The notes under the pieces were generated by a model, which was not told where the DNA came from, made no database searches, and saw nothing but the letters and a program-made list of their open reading frames with translations. Position numbers and translations under genes: made by a program. From Rheinheimera sp. EpRS3 (GTDB lineage: Bacteria; Pseudomonadota; Gammaproteobacteria; Enterobacterales; Alteromonadaceae), in NCBI RefSeq assembly GCF_001513785.1, contig NZ_LNQS01000011.1, forward strand, positions 1 through 64,000: 64,000 nucleotides of DNA, in the 5' to 3' direction. Of the stretch, positions 8,530-17,648 are shown in pieces. Every line of letters starts with the position of its first letter. Position 1 is the first letter of the stretch.

Positions 8530-9324
8530 TTATTTGCCTGCAATTTGCTGTAGTTGCTGAATAATTTTCCCTGAAAGCGTTTGTATTGGCGGCACCTCCG
8601 GTAAGGATGCCAGGTCAAACCAATATGCTTCTTCTATTTCTTGTGGCTGACAGACGATATCTCCACCGGCATAGTCAGCAATAAAACCTGCCATTAATGA
8701 ATGCGGAAACGGCCACGGCTGGCTGCCAACATAACGTAAATTAGTAATATCGACGCCGACCTCCTCTTTTACCTCACGCGCTGCCGCCTGCTCCAGCGTT
8801 TCTGCAGATTCTACAAAGCCGGCAAGAATAGAGAAAAAACCTTTCCGGTGCCGGTTGGAGCGCGCCAGCAGGATTTGTTTATCTTTGATAATACCCACCA
8901 GTACACAAGGTGCTATACGCGGATAGCAACGATGGCCGCACTTGTTACACAAAGCTGCCAGCTCCCAGCTGACCAGGCTCATGGCACTGCCACACTGGCC
9001 ACAAAAGCGGTGGGTTTGTAAAAATAATGCTACCTGCACCGCTCTGGCTGCCAGATGGAATATTTGTTCACCCTCGCTTAGCAAGTCTCGCGGCGACACC
9101 CACTCATTTTCATCTGCAATATGGTCATGATTAATCAGCAGATAGGCATCTTGCCCTGCCAGCTCACCCAGCCGGCATATCTGTTCAGGCTCTGCCGACA
9201 GCGTTAATGCACTTAGCATGCCTTGCGGGATCTGACGCGCGGCATTGACCCAGATACGGCCCCGGTTCACGACAAACCAGAGTCCGTGCTGATTTGGCGT
9301 TAAGCTGATACTGTGTTTGATCAT
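8530..9324 (-). CDS. nudC: NAD-capped RNA hydrolase / NADH pyrophosphatase
   Basis: NudC removes NAD caps from RNA 5' ends and cleaves NADH to NMNH and AMP. The protein has a zinc ribbon (CGQCG, then CNKCGHRCYP), the Nudix box GFVESAETLEQAAAREVKEE with the following VGV (pattern Gx5Ex7REUxEExGU), and the NudC-specific SQPWPFPHSLM that distinguishes it from other Nudix enzymes. I choose the ATG at 9324 (MIKHSISLTPN, 264 residues), close to the 257 residues of E. coli NudC; upstream in-frame starts at 9363 and 9387 would add an unusual extension. It lies upstream of hemE on the same strand and is divergent from rsd, as in E. coli. Confidence 0.95.
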   Translation of the reverse strand: MIKHSISLTPNQHGLWFVVNRGRIWVNAARQIPQGMLSALTLSAEPEQICRLGELAGQDAYLLINHDHIADENEWVSPRDLLSEGEQIFHLAARAVQVALFLQTHRFCGQCGSAMSLVSWELAALCNKCGHRCYPRIAPCVLVGIIKDKQILLARSNRHRKGFFSILAGFVESAETLEQAAAREVKEEVGVDITNLRYVGSQPWPFPHSLMAGFIADYAGGDIVCQPQEIEEAYWFDLASLPEVPPIQTLSGKIIQQLQQIAGK

Positions 9325-9468
9325 AAGTGGTTCTCTGCTGTACTCTGTAGTTCGCGCTATCATAATGCCGTTCACTGGGCTGACCAATAAAAAAACGGTT
9401 GATCTTTCGTGCGAAATTCATTTAATTAGAGTTAACTGCAGCAGAACGCTGCATTGAAGGAGAAGGCA

Positions 9469-9954
9469 ATGTACACCCGTGTGCAGACCGCGCGACAAAA
9501 ATGGGGTGGTTCGCTTACCGCCATAGACAACTGGCTGGACGAGCGCCAACAGCTTATTGTCAGTTATTGTAAACTGGCCGCATTGCCGCCTTTCGATAAC
9601 AAACGTACCAAGTTGCCTACGCAAACAGCAGTGCAGGAGTTTTGCCAGTTAATGGTGGATTATTTATCTGCCGGACATTTTGAAGTTTATGAACGTATTG
9701 TCTCAGAATGTGCGGTAAATGGCACGGACAGCCGTAAGCTGGCTGACAGCCTGTATCCGAAGATTGCGGTATCAACCGATCTGGCACTGAATTTTAATGA
9801 TCTTTACGCCGACCATTTAAGTACCAAACACAGCGCAGCTTTTGACCGCGAGCTGTCTGAGCTAGGGCAAGCACTGGAAGAGCGCTTTGCTTACGAAGAT
9901 GAACTTATTAATACCCTGTATGAAAAGCATATAGACAGCAACGTATCTGCCTGA
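9469..9954 (+). CDS. rsd: Anti-sigma-70 factor Rsd (Rsd/AlgQ family)
   Basis: Rsd binds sigma-70 in stationary phase, favouring alternative sigma factors, and in E. coli also activates SpoT with HPr. The 161-residue all-helical protein has the family core FCQLMVDYLSAGHFEVYERI and LGQALEERFAYEDELI. The ATG at 9469 follows AAGGAG with six intervening bases; an upstream TTG at 9454 overlaps that ribosome site and is not the start. The location next to nudC and hemE matches E. coli. Confidence 0.94.
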   Translation: MYTRVQTARQKWGGSLTAIDNWLDERQQLIVSYCKLAALPPFDNKRTKLPTQTAVQEFCQLMVDYLSAGHFEVYERIVSECAVNGTDSRKLADSLYPKIAVSTDLALNFNDLYADHLSTKHSAAFDRELSELGQALEERFAYEDELINTLYEKHIDSNVSA

Positions 9955-10287
9955 TAAGCCCTGGACGGTCAATATTTTGTAGCTGGTCTAAACTTAAATA
10001 AAGCAGCGCCTCAGGGCGTTGTTTTATTTGTGAATTTATAACTTAGCCACCAACTTCCCATCTCTCTGCAGTTCTGCCAGCACCGTAAGCCTACAAAATG
10101 CCAAACCCCAAAATAAACACAATAAAAACCTTAATGAAACTTTTTTTACAAAATAAACACTCTTAGCTAAGATTCAGGCTGAACTTATCATATAGTGAGT
10201 TCTGTACACTGCCTGTTGCCTGGCGAAAAAGCCGTGCCAGCCATGTTGTCAGCAGTAATTTGTGAAAATAAAAATAAGGAATACTGC
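9955..10287 (+). other. Intergenic region between rsd and the TonB receptor
   Basis: This is 333 bases without a gene. At about 10002-10030 an imperfect hairpin (CAGCGCC/GGGCGTTG) followed by TTTTATTT probably terminates rsd. The rest is AT-rich and must hold the promoter of the TonB-dependent receptor; I cannot place one confidently. AAGGA at 10276-10280 is the receptor ribosome-binding site. Confidence 0.5.
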
Positions 10288-13149
10288 ATGCGCTCCTATT
10301 CAACGATATACCTGAGTGTGCTTGGTGCTATAACCTTTGCACCAACAACCACCCAAGCTCAAGACACGACAACCGATAAAAATGTTGAACGTATAGAGGT
10401 CACAGGTAGCCGGATCAAGCAAACTGAGCTTGAAGGCCGCAGCCCTGTACAAATTCTGGATCGTGATGCAATTGACCGTTCGGGTTTATCTTCAATTGGC
10501 GATATTATCCAAAACATTACCGCCTCCGGTTCTGCACTCAATACCAAATTTAACTCTAGCGGCAACTTCGGTTTTCCGCCGGATGGTGGTGGGGTTGGCG
10601 CCGGGGCAACTACGGTAGATTTGCGGCATTTGGGGGCGAAGCGGGTATTGGTGTTGGTTGACGGCATCCGCTGGGTAAATGAAAGCTCTGCATCTGGGGT
10701 GGGCGGCGTGGTGGATTTAAATACCATCCCGCTGGCGATTGTTGAGCGTATTGAGGTGCTAGAAGACGGTGCTTCGTCAATTTATGGCTCAGATGCCATA
10801 GCTGGCGTAGTAAATATTATTACCCGACGCTCTGCTGTTGGCGCCACTGTTAGCACCAGCTTTGGCCAATTTAGCGAAGGCGACGGTGATACCAGCACAT
10901 TTGAGCTGAGCTTTGGCGGCGAAAGTGACAAACACAGCTACTTTATGGCGGCCAGCTACAACGAGCAAAAATCTGTTGCCGCAGATAGCAGAGCACAGTC
11001 CAGCCTGCCAGTACCAGGCACTGGCCTGGCTTTTGGCAGTTCAGCTATTCCAGGGGGCCGTTTTATTATCAATGACCCAAATACCGGCGCCTCATTAGAT
11101 TTAGTACCAAACGCCGGCGTTACCAGCCCAGATTACGATCCCTCCCTTGGCGAAAGCTGCGACCGCACTGATGACTTTCACTGCTTTACCACAGCAGACC
11201 GTTTTAACTATTCCAGCTTTAACCTGCTGCAGACACCGAACAAAAGAGTGTCACTTTACGCCCAGCAGCGCTATGAATTTACACCGGATACCAACTGGTA
11301 CCTGCGTGCTTTGTATAACCAGCGCAGCAGCGTAAATCAGGCAGCAGCTGAACCTATGTTTATTGGTACCTTCTCACCCAGTAACTACTGGATGGATAAT
11401 CTGACTATCGCCGCCGACAACCCATATAACCCGTTTGGTTTTGATCTGGTAGCTTCAGGAGACGACCCTAATCTGATACTGGCCGGCAAACGCCCGCTGG
11501 AAGGCGGAGCAAGACGATTCGAGCAAAAAGTGGATACCTTCTATATTGGCTCAGGTATCGAAGGCCAGCTGGAATTAGCCGGAAACCTTTACTACTGGGA
11601 TATCAACGCCGCGTACAGCACTAACCGGGCCAAGCAAGACAACTTCGGTAGCTACAATGCAAGACGCGTTGCCACCGCACTTGGACCTCTGGCCAGCTGT
11701 CAGGCTGATCCTGCTTGTGTGCCGTTGAATATCTTTGGTATCGGCAGTATCACGCCTGATATGCTCGGCTATATTCAACCGGTTGTCCGTGATACCAGCG
11801 AAAATAAACTTAGCTTGTATTCTGCCAATATTACCGGCGACATTGTGGAGCTACCCGCAGGGGCACTTAGCTTTGCATCAGGCTGGGAATACCGCAAATA
11901 CACCGGTGAATACACACCAGATGCCCTGACAGTAGCCGGTGAATATAACGGCGTAGTGTCCTCTCCTACTTCTGGCTCGCTTAACGTTAACGAGCTCTTT
12001 GTTGAATTTAATGTGCCTTTACTTGCCGATTTACCGCTGGCAAAACAATTAGATCTGAGCCTGGCCAGCCGCTACTCTGACTATTCCACTTTTGGTAGCG
12101 AAACGACCAGCAAAGTAGGTTTTCGCTGGCTAATGCAAGACGAGCTGCTCTTCCGCGGTAGTTGGTCTGAGGGCTTCCGTGCACCTAATATCGGCGAGCT
12201 ATTCGGTTCAGCCAGTGGTTTTGACGCTGTATTGTCTGATCCTTGCTCAGCGCCAACCCCTGCCCTTGCAGCAAACTGTGCGGCCCTTGGTGTGCCGGCC
12301 AGTTATCAGCAGCCTAACCCGCAGATCAGCGTGGTTACCGGCGGCAATCGTGAACTGGCACCAGAAACCTCCACCAGTTACAACCTTGGTACCGTATACA
12401 GCCCGGAGTACGCCAGCGCAACAGCCTGGTCAGAAAGTTTAGACATTGGCATCAGTTGGTATCAGCATGAGCTTAAAGGTGCCATTCAGGCGCTGGATGC
12501 ACAAACACAGCTTAACTTGTGTGTACAAACCCTGTCAGAAACCTTTTGTAATGGCATAGGCCGCAACCAGCTTGGTGCTATTGATCAGTTTAATAATGTC
12601 CTGACCAATATTGGTAGTATAGAAACCTCTGGCCTGGACTTCGACATTGGCTGGCTAATCCCCCAAACTGAGTTTGGTCAGTTTAATGTCAGGCTCAGAG
12701 CCACACTGGTGGAAGACTATACCGTAGTTGATGCCAACGGCCAGCAGCAACCTAAAACTGTCGGTATTGAAGTTAATGACTCAGCAATTCCAGAATGGAG
12801 CGGCAACCTGGCCCTTAACTGGCAGCATGAAGCCTGGCAGGCCAGCTGGACAATGCGTTACACCAGCGACCTAGAGGAAAGTTGCGGTGATGCTGCCGAT
12901 TTCGCGGTATGCCGTAATAATCCGTCTACCGGGCAAAACCGTCTGGGCAGCACTACTTACCATGATGCGCAAATCAGTTGGAACACCGACGCAATATTGT
13001 CTGGTATGCAACTGAGCTTTGGCGTGAATAACCTGTTCGGTAAAGAGCCTCCTATTTGTTTGTCGTGCTCACTGAACGGCTACGATCCATCAACCTATGA
13101 TATGCCGGGCAGCCGTTACTGGTATCTACGCGCGTCTTTTAGTATTTAA
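10288..13149 (+). CDS. TonB-dependent outer-membrane receptor
   Basis: The protein has 953 residues. It has a signal peptide ending near TTTQAQ, a TonB-box-like segment (VERIEVTGSRI), a plug domain about 40-175 (SVYGSDAIAGVVNIITR-type motif seen as DGASSIYGSDAIAGVVNI) and a beta-barrel to the C-terminal Phe-containing strand (YLRASFSI). The N-terminal VTGSRI style places it in the large receptor group common in Alteromonadales and Xanthomonads that takes up sugars, peptides or other nutrients rather than only siderophores; the ligand is unknown. The ATG at 10288 has AAGGA seven bases upstream; the reading frame extends back to 10195 but without a signal peptide at its start. Several Cys pairs lie in extracellular-loop regions. 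A terminator follows. Confidence 0.92.
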   Translation: MRSYSTIYLSVLGAITFAPTTTQAQDTTTDKNVERIEVTGSRIKQTELEGRSPVQILDRDAIDRSGLSSIGDIIQNITASGSALNTKFNSSGNFGFPPDGGGVGAGATTVDLRHLGAKRVLVLVDGIRWVNESSASGVGGVVDLNTIPLAIVERIEVLEDGASSIYGSDAIAGVVNIITRRSAVGATVSTSFGQFSEGDGDTSTFELSFGGESDKHSYFMAASYNEQKSVAADSRAQSSLPVPGTGLAFGSSAIPGGRFIINDPNTGASLDLVPNAGVTSPDYDPSLGESCDRTDDFHCFTTADRFNYSSFNLLQTPNKRVSLYAQQRYEFTPDTNWYLRALYNQRSSVNQAAAEPMFIGTFSPSNYWMDNLTIAADNPYNPFGFDLVASGDDPNLILAGKRPLEGGARRFEQKVDTFYIGSGIEGQLELAGNLYYWDINAAYSTNRAKQDNFGSYNARRVATALGPLASCQADPACVPLNIFGIGSITPDMLGYIQPVVRDTSENKLSLYSANITGDIVELPAGALSFASGWEYRKYTGEYTPDALTVAGEYNGVVSSPTSGSLNVNELFVEFNVPLLADLPLAKQLDLSLASRYSDYSTFGSETTSKVGFRWLMQDELLFRGSWSEGFRAPNIGELFGSASGFDAVLSDPCSAPTPALAANCAALGVPASYQQPNPQISVVTGGNRELAPETSTSYNLGTVYSPEYASATAWSESLDIGISWYQHELKGAIQALDAQTQLNLCVQTLSETFCNGIGRNQLGAIDQFNNVLTNIGSIETSGLDFDIGWLIPQTEFGQFNVRLRATLVEDYTVVDANGQQQPKTVGIEVNDSAIPEWSGNLALNWQHEAWQASWTMRYTSDLEESCGDAADFAVCRNNPSTGQNRLGSTTYHDAQISWNTDAILSGMQLSFGVNNLFGKEPPICLSCSLNGYDPSTYDMPGSRYWYLRASFSI

Positions 13150-13163
13150 TAGCGTCTGATAGC

Positions 13164-13190
13164 AAAAAGCCCCGCAATGCGGGGCTTTTT
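13164..13190. terminator. Bidirectional terminator
   Basis: AAAAAGCCCCGC pairs with GCGGGGCTTTTT around AAT. T tracts flank it on both strands, so it can end both the TonB receptor gene and the convergent DUF4124 gene. Confidence 0.92.
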
Positions 13191-13204
13191 CATCACAGAA
13201 TTCA

Positions 13205-13654
13205 TTAATTTTGTGCGTACTGACGTTCAAGACTGCCTACTTTTAGTTTTAAGCCCGCCAATGACGCTTTTTCTACCGCTATTTTCTCGTTGTACAACTG
13301 CTCTGTACGGGCAATTTTTTGTTGCAGCACAACCAGCTCTTCTGCTTTAGGGAAACTGCGACGCAGTTTGTAAAGTTCTGCTTTGAGCACTTCAAGGTCC
13401 TGCTGTTTTTGTTGCTCCAGCGAACTTATCTGAAACTCAACAAACCGGCTCTGACGCTTTAAGGCATCCACTTGCTGCTTATATTCACCGCGGGTGCCAA
13501 TCATGGCGGTGCCGAGCGGGCGCATGTCTACTGTTTCAGCATCACCTGAGCAGGGAAACTGGCTAAACTCTACAACACCGTTTTGCTCACACTTGTAGAC
13601 AGCGGCTTGTGCTGAAAACGCACTTAACAATAATAACCAAGCATATTTTATCAT
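13205..13654 (-). CDS. DUF4124-type periplasmic coiled-coil protein
   Basis: The 149-residue protein has a signal peptide cleaved after AFSAQA (about residue 17). It is followed by the DUF4124 pattern VYKCEQNGVVEFSQFPCSGD with two Cys that could form a disulfide. Residues about 55-145 form a long charged coiled coil (many Q, K, E and L heptads). DUF4124 proteins are small envelope proteins of unknown function in gammaproteobacteria. It is monocistronic between the TonB receptor terminator and speE. Confidence 0.8.
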   Translation of the reverse strand: MIKYAWLLLLSAFSAQAAVYKCEQNGVVEFSQFPCSGDAETVDMRPLGTAMIGTRGEYKQQVDALKRQSRFVEFQISSLEQQKQQDLEVLKAELYKLRRSFPKAEELVVLQQKIARTEQLYNEKIAVEKASLAGLKLKVGSLERQYAQN

Positions 13655-13775
13655 TTGCCACCCCGTTTATGAGCAATAAATGTACAAAAACCTTGCCAAA
13701 TAGGCAAGCTAAGCCCGGTATTTATTTATGCTGTTTTAATGCGCTTTCAGATACTGCTGTCATATCTGTCCCGCT

Positions 13776-14630
13776 TTAGCCCTGCAATGCTTTTTTCATA
13801 AAATTAGGCCAGGCTGATGCGGCTTTATGCACTTCGGCATTGTAATAATCTGTGCTAAATGCTGCCTGAGCCGCATCAGCTTCCCGAAAGCCATTAAAGG
13901 CTGCGCCTTTGCGCGCCAGAGTGCATGTCCACCAGCCAGACGGATACACCATTTGTGGGAATAACAGCGTTTGCAGTGCATCAAAACCGGCATCCAGCAT
14001 GGCATCACGCATGTCTTTAAGTAACGGCATATGGATCAGTGGCGATTCGCTCTGCTGTACTAAAATGCCGCCATGACGCAGCGCTTTGCGGCAGCTGTCA
14101 TAAAATGCCCGGTTAAACAGCCCTTCACCCGGCCCGATAGGATCGGTTGAATCCACAATAATGACATCTACTGACTCTGGCGCAGCTTCGCGCATATATT
14201 TAATGCCGTCGTCAAACTTCAGCGTAGCACGTGGATCACTGTTCGAGGCACACAGCTCCGGGAAGTACTTTTCAGCCATTCGCGTAACCTGCTCATCGAT
14301 ATCAATTTGCGTTACGCTTTCCACACCAGGGTGCTTTAACACTTCACGCAAAGTGCCACAATCACCACCACCAATAATCACCACGTTTTTCGGGCTAGCA
14401 TGGGTAAACAGCACCGGGTGGCTAAGCATTTCGTGGTAGAGAAAATTATCGCGGCTGCTCAGCATAATAACGCCGTCAATCACCATCAGATTGCCAAAAT
14501 GGGTGGTTTCAAACATTTCAATCTTCTGGAACGGCGACTGAACTTCATCCAGTTTCTTCGTGATAGTCAGACCAAAGGCGCTGCCGCTGGGGGCGAAAAT
14601 TTCAGTGAACCAATTGTTGTCGCCAGACAT
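13776..14630 (-). CDS. speE: Polyamine aminopropyltransferase (spermidine synthase)
   Basis: SpeE transfers an aminopropyl group from decarboxylated SAM to putrescine. The 284-residue protein matches the family: NNWFTEIFAPSGSAFGLTI, FGNLMVIDGVIMLSSRDNFLYHEML with LSHPVLFTH, the binding motif IIGGGDCGTLREVLKHPGVE and the catalytic IIVDSTDPIGPGEGLF. The ATG at 14630 is preceded by GAGGGTAA. It is divergent from speA, so two steps of the arginine-to-spermidine route are transcribed from one 135-base intergenic region. speD and speB are not in the window. Confidence 0.96.
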   Translation of the reverse strand: MSGDNNWFTEIFAPSGSAFGLTITKKLDEVQSPFQKIEMFETTHFGNLMVIDGVIMLSSRDNFLYHEMLSHPVLFTHASPKNVVIIGGGDCGTLREVLKHPGVESVTQIDIDEQVTRMAEKYFPELCASNSDPRATLKFDDGIKYMREAAPESVDVIIVDSTDPIGPGEGLFNRAFYDSCRKALRHGGILVQQSESPLIHMPLLKDMRDAMLDAGFDALQTLLFPQMVYPSGWWTCTLARKGAAFNGFREADAAQAAFSTDYYNAEVHKAASAWPNFMKKALQG

Positions 14631-14765
14631 AGTGTTACCCTCAAAACAAAATAGCCGCATATTTTGCCTGCTTGTGCCGCCAAGGACAAATATTTCGATG
14701 TTTTTTGCTGCAGCTTTACCACATTGGCTTTAAACTATGCACATCTTAATTTTAAAGGAACGACA

Positions 14766-16652
14766 ATGGCCGACTGGGGTACAGAAAAAGCACGCTCTAT
14801 CTATAACGTAGCGGTATGGAGTGAAGGGTATTTTGATGTTAATACTGATGGTGATCTGGTGGCTTATCCGGATCAGGATCACAGTAAAAAAGGCATCAGT
14901 TTTCCTGAGCTTACGGCACGTTTTAAAGAGGAAGGCTTAACCTTACCTGTGCTGGTACGCTTTACTGATATTCTGCAACACCGGGTAGACACGCTGATTA
15001 AGTCGTTCCAGCGTGCCAAAGCAGAAAAAGAGTATCAGGGCCAGTACACCGCAGTTTACCCAATCAAAGTAAACCAGCAATTCTCGGTGGTAAAACGCCT
15101 GATCAGCCACGACAGCGGCAAAGTAGGCCTGGAAGCCGGTAGTAAGCCGGAGCTGATGGCTATTTTAGGTGTTACCGATCAGCCACTGCAAATTGTCTGC
15201 AACGGTTATAAAGACAGCGAGTTTTTGCGCTTAGCCACTATTGGCCAGATGATGGGCCATACGGTGTATGTGGTGGTAGAAAAACTGTCTGAGCTGAAAA
15301 CCCTGCTGCGTGAAATTGATAATTTAGGCACCGCGCCACGTATTGGTATCCGTATCCGTTTAAATTCGGTGGGTAAAGGCAAGTGGCAAAACACCGGCGG
15401 CGAGAAGGGTAAGTTTGGCTTAACTGCTACTCAGGTGCTGCAGGCGATTGATGTACTGCGTGATGCCGGCAAGCTGGACTTACTGCAACTGGTGCATTTT
15501 CATATCGGCTCACAAATTGCCAATATTCGTGATATTCATAACGCCATTCGTGAATGCGCCCGCCATTATGCTGAACTGCGTACTTTAGGTGTGCCTATTA
15601 CTACCGTTGATGTGGGCGGTGGTTTAGGTGTGGACTACGAAGGCTCTAAATCACGCTCGGCCTGTTCGATGAACTACACCATGTACGAATATGCCCGTAA
15701 TGTGGTCAATGGCTTAAAAGAAGTGTGTGACGAGTACGACCTGCCGCACCCGAATATTATTACCGAATCTGGCCGCGCCATGACAGCACACCACGCCGTG
15801 CTGGTTACCGATGCGATTGATATTGAGCGGGCGCCAGGGCTGGTAAATTTACCAGAGCCAAGCGAAGACTCACCAACAGTGATCCTTGGCCTGTGGGAAG
15901 CCTACCAAAACGTTACACCGCGCACGGCGATTGAAGCTTACCACGATGCAGTGCATTACTTTACCGATGCCCATGCTCAATATGTGCATGGCCTGCTGAC
16001 ACTGAAAGATTGGTCGTTACTGGAGCAAATTTATTTTGCCACCATTAATAAAGTAAAAGCTAATCTGGATATGACCGCGCGCTCACACCGTTCGATTCAC
16101 GACGAGCTGAATGAAAAACTGGCCGATAAGTTATTTGTTAACTTCTCGCTGTTCCAGTCCATGCCGGATGCCTGGGGTATTGATCAGTTGTTTCCGGTAA
16201 TGCCGCTGGAGCGGATGAACGAGCCGCTGGACCATCGCGCTATCATTCAGGACATTACCTGTGACTCTGACGGCCAGCTGAAAAGCTACGCCGATGGTAA
16301 CGGCATTGAACCAAGCCTGCCGTTGCCACTGTATAAAGAAGACGAGCAGTACCTGTTGGGTATGTTTATGGTAGGCGCCTATCAGGAAATTTTGGGCGAC
16401 TTACACAACCTGTTTGGCGACACTGACTCAGTGCACGTTGAACTAACCGATGATGGCAGCTATAAACTAACCAACATAATTAAAGGCGATACAGTAGCCG
16501 ATGTATTGCGCTATGTGCAGTTTGATGCGAATAAGTTGATCGCTTCTTACACCCGTCAGCTGGCAAAGTTAGAGATTACCGACAGCAAGAAAGACGAAAT
16601 GCTGGATGAACTGAAAGCCGGTGTTTATGGTTACACCTATTTTGAAGATTAA
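14766..16652 (+). CDS. speA: Biosynthetic arginine decarboxylase
   Basis: SpeA is a PLP enzyme converting arginine to agmatine, the entry to putrescine. The protein has 628 residues (E. coli 658, with a longer N-terminus). The PLP lysine is Lys101 in YPIKVNQQ. Other fold III signatures are VHFHIGSQI, TVDVGGGLGVDYEG and TESGRAMTAHHAVL. ATG 14766 (MADWGTEKAR) has AAGGA seven bases upstream; the reading frame opens earlier at 14664 but lacks a ribosome site. It is divergent from speE and ends in a strong terminator. Confidence 0.97.
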   Translation: MADWGTEKARSIYNVAVWSEGYFDVNTDGDLVAYPDQDHSKKGISFPELTARFKEEGLTLPVLVRFTDILQHRVDTLIKSFQRAKAEKEYQGQYTAVYPIKVNQQFSVVKRLISHDSGKVGLEAGSKPELMAILGVTDQPLQIVCNGYKDSEFLRLATIGQMMGHTVYVVVEKLSELKTLLREIDNLGTAPRIGIRIRLNSVGKGKWQNTGGEKGKFGLTATQVLQAIDVLRDAGKLDLLQLVHFHIGSQIANIRDIHNAIRECARHYAELRTLGVPITTVDVGGGLGVDYEGSKSRSACSMNYTMYEYARNVVNGLKEVCDEYDLPHPNIITESGRAMTAHHAVLVTDAIDIERAPGLVNLPEPSEDSPTVILGLWEAYQNVTPRTAIEAYHDAVHYFTDAHAQYVHGLLTLKDWSLLEQIYFATINKVKANLDMTARSHRSIHDELNEKLADKLFVNFSLFQSMPDAWGIDQLFPVMPLERMNEPLDHRAIIQDITCDSDGQLKSYADGNGIEPSLPLPLYKEDEQYLLGMFMVGAYQEILGDLHNLFGDTDSVHVELTDDGSYKLTNIIKGDTVADVLRYVQFDANKLIASYTRQLAKLEITDSKKDEMLDELKAGVYGYTYFED

Positions 16653-16680
16653 GGTAAACTAGCTACTCATCGGACATGTT

Positions 16681-16710
16681 AACAGCAGGCTCGCCTGCTG
16701 TTATTATTTT
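16681..16710 (+). terminator. Rho-independent terminator after speA
   Basis: AACAGCAGG pairs with CCTGCTGTT around CTCG and is followed by ATTATTTTT. Confidence 0.88.
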
Positions 16711-16754
16711 TAGCCGGCAAAAAATCGGGCCGGCCACAAATACCAGGTGTTGTT

Positions 16755-17648
16755 ATGCTGCATTTTTTACCCCGTCCGCTAACGGGCATGCTTTCACTGT
16801 TGCTTTATATCGTCAATACGTTGTTCTGGTGCATACCCATTATGCTGCTGGCGATATTAAAGCTGCCGCCTATTACCCGCTGGCAAAGCTGGATGACCTA
16901 CCTGCTGGATGCCTGTGCCGTGGCCTGGATCAGCGTTAACAACTTCACCACCCGGCTGTTTACCCGTATTCGCTGGCAAATATCAGGCCTGGAAACTCTA
17001 TCGCTTAAAGACTGGTATCTGGTGCTGGCGAATCACCAGTCCTGGGCGGATATTCTGGTGCTGCAAAAAGTATTTAACCGCAATATTCCGTTTATTAAGT
17101 TTTTTCTGAAAAAAGAACTGATATATGTGCCATTTATAGGCATGTGCTGGTGGGCACTGGATTTCCCTTTTATGAAGCGTTACAGCAAAAGCTTTTTACA
17201 AAAAAATCCGCATTTACAGGGCAAAGACATAGAAACCACGCGCAAGGCTTGCCATAAGTTTCGCTTTAAACCGGCAGCAATTATGAATTTTGTGGAGGGT
17301 ACCCGCTTCACCCCGGAAAAACATCGCCAACAACAATCACCCTACCAAAACCTGCTAAAACCCAAAGCCGGTGGTATGGCTTTTGTACTGGGCGCTATGG
17401 GTGACCAACTACATAAAATTCTCGACATCACTATTCATTACCCCAAGGGCATTCCGAGTTTCTGGGACTATATTTCCGGCAAAGTGCGCGATATTACCGT
17501 GCAAATCCGGGTAATACCTATCACGCCCGAGCTGTTGGGCGACTACAACGATAGCGAGTACCGCGAGCGGTTTCAGCAGTGGATTAACCAGTTATGGCAA
17601 CATAAAGATCAGCAGCTAACCGCGCTGAAACAGGGAGAGAAGCAGTAA
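16755..17648 (+). CDS. PlsC/YihG-type membrane acyltransferase, first copy
   Basis: The 297-residue protein belongs to the 1-acyl-sn-glycerol-3-phosphate acyltransferase superfamily, closest in character to E. coli YihG. Two hydrophobic helices lie at about 12-42. The catalytic HxxxxD is HQSWAD (about residues 95-100), and the substrate site is NFVEGTRF (about 178-185). ALDFPFMKRYSK and KPKAGGMAFVLGAMGDQL are family-conserved. YihG-type enzymes influence acyl composition of phospholipids, including unsaturated chains. The stop overlaps the start of the next gene (TAATG), so the two are translationally coupled, and the neighbour is a paralogue. Confidence 0.9.
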   Translation: MLHFLPRPLTGMLSLLLYIVNTLFWCIPIMLLAILKLPPITRWQSWMTYLLDACAVAWISVNNFTTRLFTRIRWQISGLETLSLKDWYLVLANHQSWADILVLQKVFNRNIPFIKFFLKKELIYVPFIGMCWWALDFPFMKRYSKSFLQKNPHLQGKDIETTRKACHKFRFKPAAIMNFVEGTRFTPEKHRQQQSPYQNLLKPKAGGMAFVLGAMGDQLHKILDITIHYPKGIPSFWDYISGKVRDITVQIRVIPITPELLGDYNDSEYRERFQQWINQLWQHKDQQLTALKQGEKQ